A stretch of 64,000 nt of DNA from Streptomyces sp. DH5 (GCF_020873915.1 NZ_JAHWGP010000021.1:85463-149462); one strand, 5' to 3'. Shown: positions 17,123-26,329, counted from the first letter of the stretch. Made by a program: numbers and translations. Notes: generated by a model not told the origin, from the letters alone.

Positions 17123-17929
17123 TCAGAGCACCTTGGACAGGAACGACTTGGTGCGCTCGTGCTGCGGGTCGGTCAGCACCTGGCGCGGGTTGCCGGACTC
17201 GACCACCACGCCGCCGTCCATGAAGACCAGGCTGTCGCCCACCTCGCGGGCGAAGCCCATCTCGTGGGTGACGACGACCATCGTCATGCCCGACTCGGCG
17301 AGGTCGCGCATGACGTCGAGGACGTCACCGACCAGCTCCGGGTCGAGTGCCGAGGTCGGCTCGTCGAAGAGCATCAGCTTGGGGTCCATGGCGAGCGCCC
17401 GCGCGATCGCCACCCGCTGCTGCTGGCCGCCGGAGAGCTGCGCGGGGTAGTTGCCGGTCTTGTCGCCGAGGCCCACCCGCTCCAGGAGCTGCATCGCGCG
17501 CTCCCTGGCCTTCGCCCTGGTCACCCCCTTGACCTGTACGGGCGCTTCCATGACGTTCTCGACCGCGGTCAGGTGCGGGAACAGGTTGAAGCGCTGGAAG
17601 ACCATGCCGATGTCCCGGCGCTTCAGGGCGACCTCGCTGTCCTTGAGCTCGTACAGCTTGTCGCCCTTCTGGCGGTAGCCCACCAGGTCGCCGTCGACGT
17701 ACAGACGGCCGGCGTTGATCTTCTCCAGGTGGTTGATGCACCTGAGGAAGGTCGACTTGCCGGAGCCGGAGGGGCCGATGAGGCAGAACACCTCGCCGGT
17801 CTTCACCTCCAGGTCGATGCCCTTGAGGACCTCGACGTGGCCGAAGGACTTGTGGACGCCCTCCGCCTTGACCATGGGGACGGCCGTGTCCTTCACGGGC
17901 GCGTCCGTCTTGCTGAGCCTCTCGCTCAT
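17123..17929 (-). CDS. Polar amino-acid ABC transporter ATPase
   Basis: 268-residue cytoplasmic ATPase subunit. Walker A is GPSGSGKST, the signature LSGGQQQR, and Walker [13 protein letters not shown]; the switch His is in [10 protein letters not shown]. It belongs to the GlnQ/HisP type. The ATG at 17929 overlaps the permease stop (ATGA), so translation is coupled. The frame continues upstream through the permease gene but that is a shadow. It is the last gene of the solute-binding protein, permease, ATPase operon, read leftward. Confidence 0.93.
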   Translation of the reverse strand: MSERLSKTDAPVKDTAVPMVKAEGVHKSFGHVEVLKGIDLEVKTGEVFCLIGPSGSGKSTFLRCINHLEKINAGRLYVDGDLVGYRQKGDKLYELKDSEVALKRRDIGMVFQRFNLFPHLTAVENVMEAPVQVKGVTRAKARERAMQLLERVGLGDKTGNYPAQLSGGQQQRVAIARALAMDPKLMLFDEPTSALDPELVGDVLDVMRDLAESGMTMVVVTHEMGFAREVGDSLVFMDGGVVVESGNPRQVLTDPQHERTKSFLSKVL

Positions 17930-18864
17930 GCCGTGCCCCCCTTCGGGCGGCCGAAGGAGAACGTGCTGGCCTTGACCTTCTGCCACGGTGTCGGCGGCAG
18001 CTGGCGGGTGGTGCCCTTGGCGTAGTGGCGCTCGATGTAGTACTGGCCGACGCTGAAGAGGGACGTCACGACCAGGTACCAGGCGGCGGCGAGGAACAGC
18101 ATCTCGGCCGGGGCGCCGGAGGTCTGGCCGATGTCCTGGGCGGCGCGCAACAGCTCGGGATACTGGACGACCGACACCAGTGAGGTCGTCTTCAGCATGT
18201 TGATGACCTCGTTGCCCGTCGGCGGCACGATCACGCGCATCGCCTGCGGGATGACGATCCGGCGCAGGGTCTTCGTGTGGCTCATGCCCAGGGCGTGCGA
18301 CGCCTCGGTCTGGCCCTCGTCGACCGCGAGCAGGCCGGCCCGGCAGATCTCCGCCATGTAGGCGGCCTCGTTGAGGCCGAGGCCCAGCAGGGCGGTCAGG
18401 AACGGGGTCATGAAGTCCGACCACTCGTCCTTGTAGAACGGCCCGAGGTTGATGTACTCGAAGACCAGGCCCAGGTTGAACCAGACGATCAGCTGCACCA
18501 GGACCGGGGTGCCGCGGAAGAACCAGATGTAGAACCACGCGATCGACGAGGTCACCGGGTTCTTCGACAGGCGCATCACGGCCAGCAGGATGCCGCCGAC
18601 GATGCCGATCGCCATGGCCAGCAGGGTGAGCAGCAGGGTCTTGCCGAGGCCGCTGAGGATGCGGTCGTCGAAGAAGTAGTCGGGGATCGTGCCCCAGTTG
18701 ATCTTGCCCTGGGAGAACGCGTATACGACCCCGACCAGCAGGGCGAGGGCGATGACGGCGGAGACGTACCGCCCGTAGTGCCGGACCGGCACGGCCTTGA
18801 TGGCCTCCGGTCCGGCGGGGGGCGTGTCGGCCGGACCCGTCGTCTTGTCGATGTCAGCAGTCAC
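17926..18864 (-). CDS. Polar amino-acid ABC transporter permease
   Basis: 312-residue inner-membrane subunit with an N-terminal Pro-rich cytoplasmic tail, a first span near [14 protein letters not shown], then the HisM/GlnP-type permease core. The EAA loop that docks the ATPase is [20 protein letters not shown]. As a single permease it probably works as a homodimer. It sits 32 bp after the binding-protein gene and overlaps the ATPase start by 4 bp. Confidence 0.9.
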   Translation of the reverse strand: MTADIDKTTGPADTPPAGPEAIKAVPVRHYGRYVSAVIALALLVGVVYAFSQGKINWGTIPDYFFDDRILSGLGKTLLLTLLAMAIGIVGGILLAVMRLSKNPVTSSIAWFYIWFFRGTPVLVQLIVWFNLGLVFEYINLGPFYKDEWSDFMTPFLTALLGLGLNEAAYMAEICRAGLLAVDEGQTEASHALGMSHTKTLRRIVIPQAMRVIVPPTGNEVINMLKTTSLVSVVQYPELLRAAQDIGQTSGAPAEMLFLAAAWYLVVTSLFSVGQYYIERHYAKGTTRQLPPTPWQKVKASTFSFGRPKGGTA

Positions 18865-18896
18865 GGGTGTTGCCTTTCAGTGCCGCGGCGCCGCGG

Positions 18897-19859
18897 TCAC
18901 TTGCCACCGTTGATGGTGGCCTCGTCGACGGCGCCCTCGGCGACGCCCCACTTGTCCATGATCTTCTTGTACTCGCCGTTGGCGATGATGGCGTCCAGGG
19001 CGGCCTTGAGGGCGTCACGCAGCTGCGTGTCGGCCTTGGCGACCGCGATGCCGTACGGGGCGGCCTCGACCTGCTCGCCGACCAGCTCGAAGTCGTTGCC
19101 GCCGCCGGAGGTCTTCACCGCGTACGCGGCGACCGGGAAGTCGGAGGAGCCGGCGTCGGCGCCGCCCGCGCGCAGACGGGTCTGCGCCTGCTGGTCGTTG
19201 TCGAAGGGCTCGATGGTGATCTTCTTGCCGGCCGGGCACTTCTCGGACTCGGCCTTGGCGAGGTCCTCCGAGACCGTGCCGCGCTGCACCACGATCTTCT
19301 TGCCGCACAGGTCGGCCCAGGTCTTGATGCCCTGGTCGTCGCCCTTCTTGGTGTAGATCGAGACACCGGCGGTGAAGTAGTCGACGAAGTCGACGCCCTC
19401 GCCGACCTTCTTGCCGGTCTCGGAGTCGACGCCGTCCTGGCGGTCCTTGGTGTCGGTCATCGCGGACATGGCGATGTTGTAGCGGCCCGAGCGCAGACCG
19501 GTGATCAGCGTGTCGAACGTGCCGTTCTCGAACTCGAACTTCACGCCGAGCTGCTTGCCCATGGCGTCGGCGAGGTCGGGGTCGATGCCGACGACCTTGC
19601 CCGAGTCGTCCTTGAACTCGACCGGGGCGTAGGCGATGTCGGAGCCGACCTTGACGACGCCCTTGTCGCGGATCTCCTTCGGGAGCTTGTCGGCCAGCGG
19701 GGCGGAGTTCCCCGCCTGGGTGTCGCCGCTGTCCGAGCCGGTGTCCTTGGTCTGGTCACCGCAGCCGGTGAGAAGCAGTGCGCCTGCGACCGCGATCGCG
19801 CCGACCGCTGCAATCCGGGAGCGTGCGGCGGTGGTACGACGGGTGGTGCTTGCGGTCAT
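18897..19859 (-). CDS. Polar amino-acid ABC transporter solute-binding lipoprotein
   Basis: 320-residue lipoprotein precursor. A twin-arginine-free signal peptide ends in the lipobox LLTGC (about residues 26-30), giving a lipid-anchored Cys. The SBP family 3 core follows, with VGSDIAYAPVEFKD, IDPDLADAMGKQLG and RYNIAMSAMTDTKDRQ. The ATG at 19859 has GGAGGAACC upstream; the open frame starting at 19943 is longer but not needed. First gene of the transporter operon. Ligand not predictable, though the family binds glutamate, glutamine or basic amino acids. Confidence 0.9.
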   Translation of the reverse strand: MTASTTRRTTAARSRIAAVGAIAVAGALLLTGCGDQTKDTGSDSGDTQAGNSAPLADKLPKEIRDKGVVKVGSDIAYAPVEFKDDSGKVVGIDPDLADAMGKQLGVKFEFENGTFDTLITGLRSGRYNIAMSAMTDTKDRQDGVDSETGKKVGEGVDFVDYFTAGVSIYTKKGDDQGIKTWADLCGKKIVVQRGTVSEDLAKAESEKCPAGKKITIEPFDNDQQAQTRLRAGGADAGSSDFPVAAYAVKTSGGGNDFELVGEQVEAAPYGIAVAKADTQLRDALKAALDAIIANGEYKKIMDKWGVAEGAVDEATINGGK

Positions 19860-20439
19860 GGTGGGTTCCTCCGGCGGATGGGTGGAGTTGCCGATGGGGC
19901 CGGCGACAGCCTGAACGGCATCGCCATGGGTCGTCGAGAGCACACGCCTTCGAGTGTCGCGACCTCGTGTGATGACCGCATCTTGCCATTCGGACTGCTC
20001 TGTTCAGGGGGCTCGCGATGTCAAAATCGGATAACGGGTGACGTGCGAACCGGAGCGGCCTGCTCCATGGTGACCGGACGGTCTGCGGGAATCCTCCATT
20101 CCGGCCGGAAGATCTTCGGCCTGGCCCATATCGCGGAAGTGTCTACCGCGGTCTTCGGTGCAGTTGTGGGCTTGCTGGAGGTTCGTCCGGGTCTTGTCCT
20201 GATATCGGACGATGATTCTGGGTGTCGGCATGTGACCTTGACGTTATGGACTCGTCTACGAAGGCGTCCGTCCGGTAAGAAGGTTCTTTACACCCCTCAT
20301 CCGGGGCTCGAGGGCGCGTGTGCGGCGCGCCCGTCGTGTTCGGCCCGTACGCATCACCCCTCCGGGCCTTGCGCGGTCCCGCCCACCCCTCACCAGGAGT
20401 GGCAACCCTCAACCATAAATACTTAAGGGGTAAAACCAA
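19860..20439. promoter_or_regulatory. 580-bp divergent intergenic region between the transporter and malic enzyme
   Basis: No gene is convincing here: the open frames on either strand have poor codon bias. The region is noticeably less GC-rich than its surroundings and must contain the leftward transporter promoter and the rightward malic-enzyme promoter. An A/T-rich leader (ataaatacttaaggggtaaa) directly precedes the malic enzyme start and includes its AAGGGG ribosome site. Confidence 0.5.
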
Positions 20440-21678
20440 GTGGCAGCGGAGATTGTCAATCCTCGCAGCGACAGCGAAAGCCGGAACGGTCACAAGGAAC
20501 CGGAGAGCGGGGCAGAGCCCCTGGATTCCTTCGACCCGGCGTTCGCGCTGCACCGCGGCGGCAAGATGGCTGTGCAGGCCACCGTGCCGATCCGCGACAA
20601 GGACGATCTGTCCCTGGCTTACACGCCCGGCGTCGCGAAGGTGTGCAGCGCGATCGCCGAGCAGCCGGACCTCGTCCACGACTACACGTGGAAGTCGCAG
20701 GTCGTCGCCGTCGTGACCGACGGCACGGCCGTGCTCGGACTCGGGGACATCGGACCCGAGGCCTCCCTCCCGGTGATGGAGGGCAAGGCCATCCTCTTCA
20801 AGCAGTTCGGCGGCGTGGACGCGGTCCCGCTCGCGCTGAACTGCACCGACGTCGACGAGATCGTCGAGACGGTGGTCCGTCTCGCCCCGTCCTTCGGCGG
20901 GGTGAACCTGGAGGACATCTCGGCGCCCCGGTGCTTCGAGATCGAGCGGCGGCTGCAGGAGCGGCTGGACATCCCGGTCTTCCACGACGACCAGCACGGC
21001 ACGGCGGTCGTGTCGCTGGCGGCGCTGCGGAACGCGGCGCGGCTGAGCGGGCGCACGCTGGGTGAACTGCGGGCGGTGATCTCGGGTGCGGGCGCCGCGG
21101 GGGTCGCGATCGCCAAGATGCTGGTCGAGGCCGGCATCGGCGACGTCGCCGTGGCGGACCGCAAGGGCGTCGTCTCGCGGGACCGCGAGGACCTCACGCC
21201 GATCAAGGCGGAGGTGGCGTCGTTCACCAACAAGGCCGGTCTCTCCGGGACGCTGGAGTCGGCGCTGGCCGGCGCCGACGTGTTCATCGGTGTCTCCGGC
21301 GGCACGGTGGCGGAGTCCGCGGTGGCGTCGATGGCCGAGGGCGCGTTCGTCTTCGCCATGGCCAACCCGAACCCGGAGGTGCATCCGGAGGTCGCGCACA
21401 AGTACGCGGCGGTCGTGGCCACCGGACGGTCGGACTTCCCCAACCAGATCAACAACGTGCTGGCGTTCCCCGGGATCTTCGCGGGGGCGCTGCAGGTGCG
21501 GGCCTCCCGCATCACCGAAGGGATGAAGCTGGCGGCGGCCGAGGCGCTGGCCTCGGTGGTCGGTGACGATCTCGCCGCCGACTACGTCATCCCGTCCCCG
21601 TTCGACGAGCGGGTCGCCCCCGCGGTGACGGCGGCGGTCGCCGCTGCCGCCCGGGCGGAGGGCGTCGCCCGCCGCTGA
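20440..21678 (+). CDS. NADP-type malic enzyme
   Basis: 412-residue oxidative decarboxylase converting malate to pyruvate with CO2 and a reduced nicotinamide cofactor. The malic N-domain shows LAYTPGVAKVC and the metal site FHDDQHGTAVV. The NAD-binding domain has ISGAGAAGVAIAKMLVEAG. A malate-binding segment appears as FVFAMANPNPEVHPE and FPNQINNVLAFPGIFAGAL. It is the short bacterial form without the phosphotransacetylase tail. GTG start at 20440 after AAGGGG. Monocistronic, closed by a strong terminator. Such enzymes feed pyruvate and NADPH to lipid and antibiotic synthesis. Confidence 0.92.
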   Translation: MAAEIVNPRSDSESRNGHKEPESGAEPLDSFDPAFALHRGGKMAVQATVPIRDKDDLSLAYTPGVAKVCSAIAEQPDLVHDYTWKSQVVAVVTDGTAVLGLGDIGPEASLPVMEGKAILFKQFGGVDAVPLALNCTDVDEIVETVVRLAPSFGGVNLEDISAPRCFEIERRLQERLDIPVFHDDQHGTAVVSLAALRNAARLSGRTLGELRAVISGAGAAGVAIAKMLVEAGIGDVAVADRKGVVSRDREDLTPIKAEVASFTNKAGLSGTLESALAGADVFIGVSGGTVAESAVASMAEGAFVFAMANPNPEVHPEVAHKYAAVVATGRSDFPNQINNVLAFPGIFAGALQVRASRITEGMKLAAAEALASVVGDDLAADYVIPSPFDERVAPAVTAAVAAAARAEGVARR

Positions 21679-21695
21679 GGCGCGTGCCGTCCCCG

Positions 21696-21731
21696 CCGGC
21701 CCCGTCCCCCTGTGGACGGGGCCGGTTTTTT
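21696..21731 (+). terminator. Rho-independent terminator of malic enzyme
   Basis: CCGGCCCCGTCC and GGACGGGGCCGG pair as a 12-bp stem with loop CCCTGT, followed by six T residues. It begins 18 nt after the malic enzyme stop. It is the clearest canonical terminator in the window. Confidence 0.9.
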
Positions 21732-21861
21732 CACCTGCCGTGCCGCCGCCGGTCGAGTGGAGGGCGGAGCTGCCGTCGCACGGCCGGGTCGCCCGCAAGA
21801 GGGCGTGTCTCACAGCGGGCCCTGGTTCCCCAGGGCGGGTCCGGGACCTATCGTCAAGGTC

Positions 21862-22827
21862 ATGTTCGCCGTCTACGCCGCCCGAATCGACCGCGACCAG
21901 CCGCTCAACGGTCTGGAGTCGGGGGAGCGTCCCGCTCCCGAGACCCGGCCCGGCTGGAGCACCGTCACGGTCAAGGCCGCCTCCCTCAACCACCACGACC
22001 TCTGGTCCCTGCGGGGCGTCGGCCTCGCGGAGGACAAGCTGCCGATGATCCTCGGCTGCGACGCCGCCGGTGTCGACGCGGACGGCAACGAGGTCGTCCT
22101 GCACTCCGTGATCGGGCAGAGCGGTCACGGGGTCGGGCCCAGGGAGCCCCGGTCCATCCTGACCGAGCGCTACCAGGGCACCTTCGCCGAGCAGGTATCG
22201 GTGCCCACCTGGAACATCCTGCCCAAGCCGAAGGAGCTCTCCTTCGAGGAGGCCGCCTGCCTGCCGACCGCCTGGCTCACCGCGTACCGGATGCTGTTCA
22301 CCAACGCCGGCGTGCGGCCCGGTGACTCCGTCCTGGTGCAGGGTGCCGGCGGCGGGGTCGCGACCGCCGCGATCGTGCTCGGCAAGGCCGCCGGACTGCG
22401 CGTCTTCGCCACCAGCCGGGACGAGGCCAAGCGCGAGCGGGCGCTCGAACTCGGCGCCGTGGAGGCGGTGGAGCCCGGTGCGCGGCTGCCGCAGCGGGTC
22501 GACGCCGTCATCGAGACCGTGGGGGCCGCCACCTGGTCCCACTCGGTGAAGTCGCTGCGCCCCGGCGGCACGCTGGTGATCTCCGGGGCCACCAGCGGTG
22601 ACCGGCCCTCGCACGCCGAGCTGACCCGAGTCTTCTTCCTGGAGCTGAAGATCGTCGGCTCCACGATGGGGACCAAGGACGAACTGGAGGACCTGCTCTC
22701 CTTCTGTGCCGCCACGGGCGTACGGCCCGTCATCGACGAGGTCCTGCCCCTCAACCGGGCCCGGGAGGGCTTCGAGCGGATGGCGGACGGGGGCCTCTTC
22801 GGGAAGATCGTGCTCACCGGTCACTGA
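21862..22827 (+). CDS. Zinc-less MDR-family alcohol dehydrogenase / quinone reductase
   Basis: 321 residues. The N-terminal GroES-like domain shows SLNHHDLWSLRGVG and LGCDAAGVDADGNEV. The Rossmann domain shows LVQGAGGGVATAAIVLGKAAG (NADPH site, about residues 158-178). It lacks the cysteine cluster of structural zinc and the catalytic Cys/His pair, so it is probably a quinone or enoyl reductase type. Starts at ATG 21862. No operon partner. Confidence 0.85.
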   Translation: MFAVYAARIDRDQPLNGLESGERPAPETRPGWSTVTVKAASLNHHDLWSLRGVGLAEDKLPMILGCDAAGVDADGNEVVLHSVIGQSGHGVGPREPRSILTERYQGTFAEQVSVPTWNILPKPKELSFEEAACLPTAWLTAYRMLFTNAGVRPGDSVLVQGAGGGVATAAIVLGKAAGLRVFATSRDEAKRERALELGAVEAVEPGARLPQRVDAVIETVGAATWSHSVKSLRPGGTLVISGATSGDRPSHAELTRVFFLELKIVGSTMGTKDELEDLLSFCAATGVRPVIDEVLPLNRAREGFERMADGGLFGKIVLTGH

Positions 22828-22882
22828 GGGGAACGGGTTCGCGTCGACGGCCGGTCCGGTTCACCGGGCCGGCCGTCGGTGT

Positions 22883-22926
22883 GTCAACCGAGGTTGACGA
22901 CGACGCCCTGTCAATGTAAGTTGACA
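22883..22926. promoter_or_regulatory. Two operator-like palindromes before the HTH/Clp-N pair
   Basis: Site 1 (22883-22898) is GTCAACC-GA-GGTTGAC, a perfect inverted repeat. Site 2 (22909-22926) is TGTCAA-6 nt-TTGACA and ends 2 nt before the ATG at 22929. Both share the GTCAA/TTGAC half-site, so one regulator, most simply the HTH protein encoded directly downstream, probably binds both. The second site leaves no room for a normal leader and ribosome site, suggesting a very short or leaderless mRNA. Confidence 0.65.
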
Positions 22927-22928
22927 TC

Positions 22929-23138
22929 ATGACTGAGGCAACCGATCTCGCCGAGCGGGCGGGCGACCGTGATCCACGGGTGGGCCTGCGGGCCGTCGCC
23001 GCGCTGCGCAGGCTGCTGGAGCAACTGGAGACCGTCCAGGTGCGCAACGCGCGCAACCAGGGCTGGTCGTGGCAGGAGATCGCCACCGAACTCGGGGTCA
23101 GCAGGCAGGCCGTGCACAAGAAGTACGGGAGGCATTGA
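22929..23138 (+). CDS. Small HTH DNA-binding protein
   Basis: 69 residues with an N-terminal acidic helix and a C-terminal helix-turn-helix of the MerR/sigma-4-like simple type, NQGWSWQEIATELGVSRQAVHKKYG. No sensor domain. Its stop overlaps the ATG of the Clp-N protein (TGATG at 23136-23140), so the two are made together. It is the likely reader of the paired palindromes just upstream. Confidence 0.8.
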   Translation: MTEATDLAERAGDRDPRVGLRAVAALRRLLEQLETVQVRNARNQGWSWQEIATELGVSRQAVHKKYGRH

Positions 23139-23707
23139 TGTTCGAGAGGTTCACGAAGGACGCCCGGGACGTGGTGAAGGCGGCGGTCGCCCAGGCGGAG
23201 CGGGTGGGTGCGCGCCGGGTGGACGCCGGGCACCTGCTGCTGGCCCTCCTCGACCGGGAGGGCGGCAGGGCCTCCTTCGCGCTGGCGGCCCTCGGGCTCG
23301 ACGGACGGCGGGAGTCGGTGCGGGAGGCGCTGGAGCTGGCCCGCCGACGGGGCGGGCTGACCCAGGCCGAGACCGACGCCCTCGCCGGGCTGGGGATCCA
23401 CGTGCCGGAGATCGTGGCCCGGGTGGAGGAGGCGCACGGGGCCGGTGCGCTGTCCCCCGGCCGCCGGGGTGGCGGCCGGTGGTCGGGGCACCGCCCCTTC
23501 GAGCAGGAGGCCAAGGACGTCCTGACCGGGGCGTTGCGCGCCGCCACCGCCCTGCGGGACCGGCGCATCGGCGACCAGCACCTCCTGCTCGCCCTCACCG
23601 TCCGTCCCGGCGTCCCCGCCGAGGTCCTCGCCGACCACGGGGTGACGTACGAGTCCGTGACCCGGGTGCTGTACGGGGGCGGCGGCGAGGCCAGGGCGGC
23701 GGGCTGA
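23138..23707 (+). CDS. Clp N-domain protein without ATPase
   Basis: 189 residues formed by two Clp amino-terminal repeats: about 1-75 (MFERFTKDARDVVKAAVAQA, ARRVDAGHLLLALLDREGG) and about 115-180 (FEQEAKDVLTGALRAATALR, IGDQHLLLALTVRPG). There is no AAA+ module, so it cannot unfold proteins itself. Family members paired with a small HTH protein may act as a sensor or adaptor that modulates that regulator. Start ATG 23138 overlaps the upstream stop and is preceded by GGGAGG. Confidence 0.85.
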   Translation: MFERFTKDARDVVKAAVAQAERVGARRVDAGHLLLALLDREGGRASFALAALGLDGRRESVREALELARRRGGLTQAETDALAGLGIHVPEIVARVEEAHGAGALSPGRRGGGRWSGHRPFEQEAKDVLTGALRAATALRDRRIGDQHLLLALTVRPGVPAEVLADHGVTYESVTRVLYGGGGEARAAG

Positions 23708-23714
23708 ACGCTCC

Positions 23715-24752
23715 TCAGCCCTTCGGGGTCCGCAGCAGCGACCCGATCCGCGCCGCCGCCGTGGACAGATGGCGACGGGCGTCGCGCAGCTGGTCGCCGG
23801 TGACTCCGTGGTCGCGGGCCGCGTCCCGGATGTCGTCCCGGAAGCGGTCCAGCAGCCGGTCCAGATCGCGGGCCGGGTCGCCGGTGGAGCCCGAGGCGTC
23901 CTCGTGCGCCCACGGCGGGGTGTAGTCGGCGGGGAAGTCCTCCGGGGTGTGGGAGTAATCCGGCTCGGAGTCCTTGCCGGAGGCTCCCGTGCCGGAGCGG
24001 CCGAAGGCGAAGTCCTTGCCGAAGCCGCCCATCTCCTTGGCGAGTTCACCGAGCCCTTCGCGCAGCCCCGTCGGCCAGTCGCCCCGGGCGAAGTGACCCT
24101 GCACCTGGTCCTGGACCTGCCGCATGATCCGCTGGACCTCCTCCTGCGCCTTGTCCTGGGCCTCCTTGGCCTGCCGGCGGGCGCGCTGGGCCTCCTCGCG
24201 GGAGCGGCGGCTCTCGTCCTTGGCGCGCCGGGCCTGTTCCTTCCACTCCTGCTTGGCGCGGCGCATCTCCTCCCTGGCGGCGCGCCAGGCGTCCTTGTCG
24301 CCGAAGGCCGCGAAGTCACCGAAGGGGCCCTCCTCCCCGGCGGACGCGCCGGTGGTGCGGGGCTGGCGGGCCCTGCCGGCCTCGGCGCGCATCTCGCGGC
24401 GCAGATCACCTGCCGCGCCGCTGACGTCGGCCCGGATCTCCGCGGCGAGTTCGGCGACCGACTCCCGGATCTCCAGTTCCAGGTCGGCCAGTTCGGCACT
24501 GCGGTCGGCCAGTTCGGCGCGGCCGGCGTCCGTGATGGAGTACACCTTGCGGCCGCCCTCGGTGGTGTGGGTGACCAGGCCTTCCGCCTCCAGTTTGGCC
24601 AGCCGCGGGTAGACCGTGCCCGCCGAGGGCGCGTACAGCCCCTGGAAGCGCTCCTCGAGGAGGCGGATCACCTCGTAGCCGTGACGCGGTGCCTCGTCCA
24701 GCAGCTTCAGCAGGTAGAGGCGGAGGCGTCCGTGGGCGAAGACGGGGGGCAT
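23715..24752 (-). CDS. PadR-family regulator with long coiled-coil C-terminus
   Basis: 345 residues. The PadR winged helix occupies about 1-85 (LRLYLLKLLDEAPRHGYEVI, YAPSAGTVYPRLAKLEAEGL, KVYSITDAGRAEL). A very long charged helical region follows (about 86-235), rich in Glu/Arg/Lys/Gln, then an acidic linker and a C-terminal helix pair. PadR proteins are usually 110-180 residues, so this one carries an unusual extension. It starts at ATG 24752, 1 nt after the DUF4097 gene, and is co-transcribed with it; a typical PadR would repress this pair. Confidence 0.85.
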   Translation of the reverse strand: MPPVFAHGRLRLYLLKLLDEAPRHGYEVIRLLEERFQGLYAPSAGTVYPRLAKLEAEGLVTHTTEGGRKVYSITDAGRAELADRSAELADLELEIRESVAELAAEIRADVSGAAGDLRREMRAEAGRARQPRTTGASAGEEGPFGDFAAFGDKDAWRAAREEMRRAKQEWKEQARRAKDESRRSREEAQRARRQAKEAQDKAQEEVQRIMRQVQDQVQGHFARGDWPTGLREGLGELAKEMGGFGKDFAFGRSGTGASGKDSEPDYSHTPEDFPADYTPPWAHEDASGSTGDPARDLDRLLDRFRDDIRDAARDHGVTGDQLRDARRHLSTAAARIGSLLRTPKG

Positions 24753-24753
24753 G

Positions 24754-25626
24754 TCAGAACACCTTCTTGTCGGTCGTACCGTCATTGTCTCCCGTGGCGT
24801 CCCGTGGGTCCGGCTCGTCCTCCCGGGGCGGGCGGCGCAGCAGGGCGATCGAACCGGAGATGGTGGTGGCCCGCAGCTTGCCGCTGCCGGCTCCCAGCCG
24901 GCCGGTGAGCTTGTGGGCGCCCCACAGGCCCTGGACCCGGAGGTCGTCGAAGGCGTTGGAGATCGCGCCGCTGGCGGTGTTCGCCTCGACCTCGGCGTCC
25001 GCCGGGTCGGGCATCCGGATGGCGATCTCGCCGGAGACGCTGGTCAGCCTGACGTCGGTGGGGCCGTCCGGGGCGAGGTCCACGATCATGGAGCCGCTGA
25101 CGGTGTCCGCTCGCACGGAGGGGCCGGAGCCCTCGACGACGGTGAGGTCGCCGGCGACGGAGGCGAAGCGGAGGTCGCCGGTGACGGACTGGGCCTCCAC
25201 GCTGCCGGAGACGGTGTCCGCGCGGACGGGTCCGGAGAGGGAGACGAGGGTGGTGTCGCCGGCGACACCCTTGACCGCGGCGGGGCCGCGGATGCCGGAG
25301 ACGACGGCGGTGGCGCCGACGACGCCGACCTCGACGCGGGTCCTGGCGGGGACGGCGAGGGAGACCACCGCGCTGCGGCGCCAGCCCTTGTGGTCGAGCC
25401 ACTTGAGGAAGCCCTTCCAGGGCAGGTCGTCGTAGGCCACCGTGAGGGTGCCGTCCTTCTGGGTGACGATCAGGGGCGGGCCCTCGATCTCGGAGACCTC
25501 CAGGCGGGCGGGGCCTTCGTCGGTGCCCACGACGTTCACCGTGCCGTTGACGATGCGCACGTGGAGTTCGGTCACGGGGGCGTCGAAGGTGAGCTTGGTG
25601 GGCTCCGCTACGGACGACTCGGGCAT
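24754..25626 (-). CDS. DUF4097-type repeat protein (bactofilin-like beta-helix), PadR partner
   Basis: 290 residues rich in repeated strands of the form ADTVSGSVEAQSVTGDLRF, VRADTVSGSMIVDLAP and LTSVSGEIAIRMPD, as in DUF4097 (putative adhesin) proteins with a right-handed beta-helix. No signal peptide or membrane anchor is visible, so it is probably cytoplasmic. First gene of the operon with padR. Family members are often controlled by the adjacent PadR and respond to envelope or antibiotic stress; the actual role is unknown. Confidence 0.78.
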   Translation of the reverse strand: MPESSVAEPTKLTFDAPVTELHVRIVNGTVNVVGTDEGPARLEVSEIEGPPLIVTQKDGTLTVAYDDLPWKGFLKWLDHKGWRRSAVVSLAVPARTRVEVGVVGATAVVSGIRGPAAVKGVAGDTTLVSLSGPVRADTVSGSVEAQSVTGDLRFASVAGDLTVVEGSGPSVRADTVSGSMIVDLAPDGPTDVRLTSVSGEIAIRMPDPADAEVEANTASGAISNAFDDLRVQGLWGAHKLTGRLGAGSGKLRATTISGSIALLRRPPREDEPDPRDATGDNDGTTDKKVF

Positions 25627-25659
25627 GGTGACGACCTCCTGGTGGCACCCGTTTGGCGT

Positions 25660-25702
25660 GACGCGCCATATCGCGTCTCACGTAATTCACGATATATCGC
25701 GG
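25660..25702. promoter_or_regulatory. AT-rich PadR-type operator/promoter
   Basis: Within an otherwise GC-rich stretch lie CCATATCGCG (25667-25676) and the palindrome CGATATATCG (25690-25699), which continues as CG. The shared ATATCGCG units and dyad symmetry resemble PadR operators. The site is 40-75 bp upstream of the leftward DUF4097-padR operon, where autoregulation by PadR would act. Confidence 0.6.
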
Positions 25703-26329
25703 CCGTGGAAAGTCAAGGTGCTCGTCGTGGTGAACGGTGCCGGTGCCGGTGCCGACCGGGTGCCGGTGTCGGTGTCGGGTAGGCCGAGCGTGTGAGCCTG
25801 CGTCGGCGGGGGCGCGGAGTCTGGTGCCGGCCGGGGGTGTGTCGCGCAGCCCGGCGCTTACGGGGTGCCGTCGCGCCCACCCGTGCCGCCCTGCGGCACG
25901 ACTGCCCGCGGAGACGTGGGGGCGCGGGGACGTGAGGGCGCGGGGGTGCGTGGAAGTGGGGGCGTGGGTGGGGAGGGTGTGGGCACGACTGTCCGCAGGG
26001 GCGCCGGCGCGGGGTGTGTGGATGCCGGGATGCGGGGGCGCGGGTGTGGAGGGTGCGGCATGACTGTCCGCAAGGGCGCAAGGGCGCAAGGGCGCAAGGG
26101 CGCAGGGGCGCAGGGATGCGGGCGTGAGGGGGCGCGGGCGTGGGACGCGGCACGACCGCCTGCGGGGGCGCGGGTGTGAGGGTGTGGCCCGACTGCCCGC
26201 GGGGCGCGGAGTGAGGGCGGGGCGGCTCGCGGGGGCCAGGGGCCGGTGTGGGTGTCCGCGGGAGGAGGAGGGGAGGGGCGGGAGGGGTGTGGGGGAGGGG
26301 CCGTCCCGCCGGGTTTCAGTGGGGCGGGG
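25703..26329. repeat. Low-complexity G-rich intergenic repeat region
   Basis: About 630 bp without a believable gene. A unit close to GCGGCACGACTGCCCGCGG recurs five times with drift, at about 25893, 25981, 26055, 26147 and 26186, separated by G-rich filler made of gggcgcggg-type runs. At 26071-26110 there is a tandem octamer CAAGGGCG repeated four times exactly plus one variant. Long open frames through it are composition artefacts. Confidence 0.75.

Noticed and set aside
26071-26110. Tandem octamers considered as a CRISPR array or iteron origin
   Set aside because: Repeat unit is 8 bp without spacers, no cas genes and no replication gene nearby.
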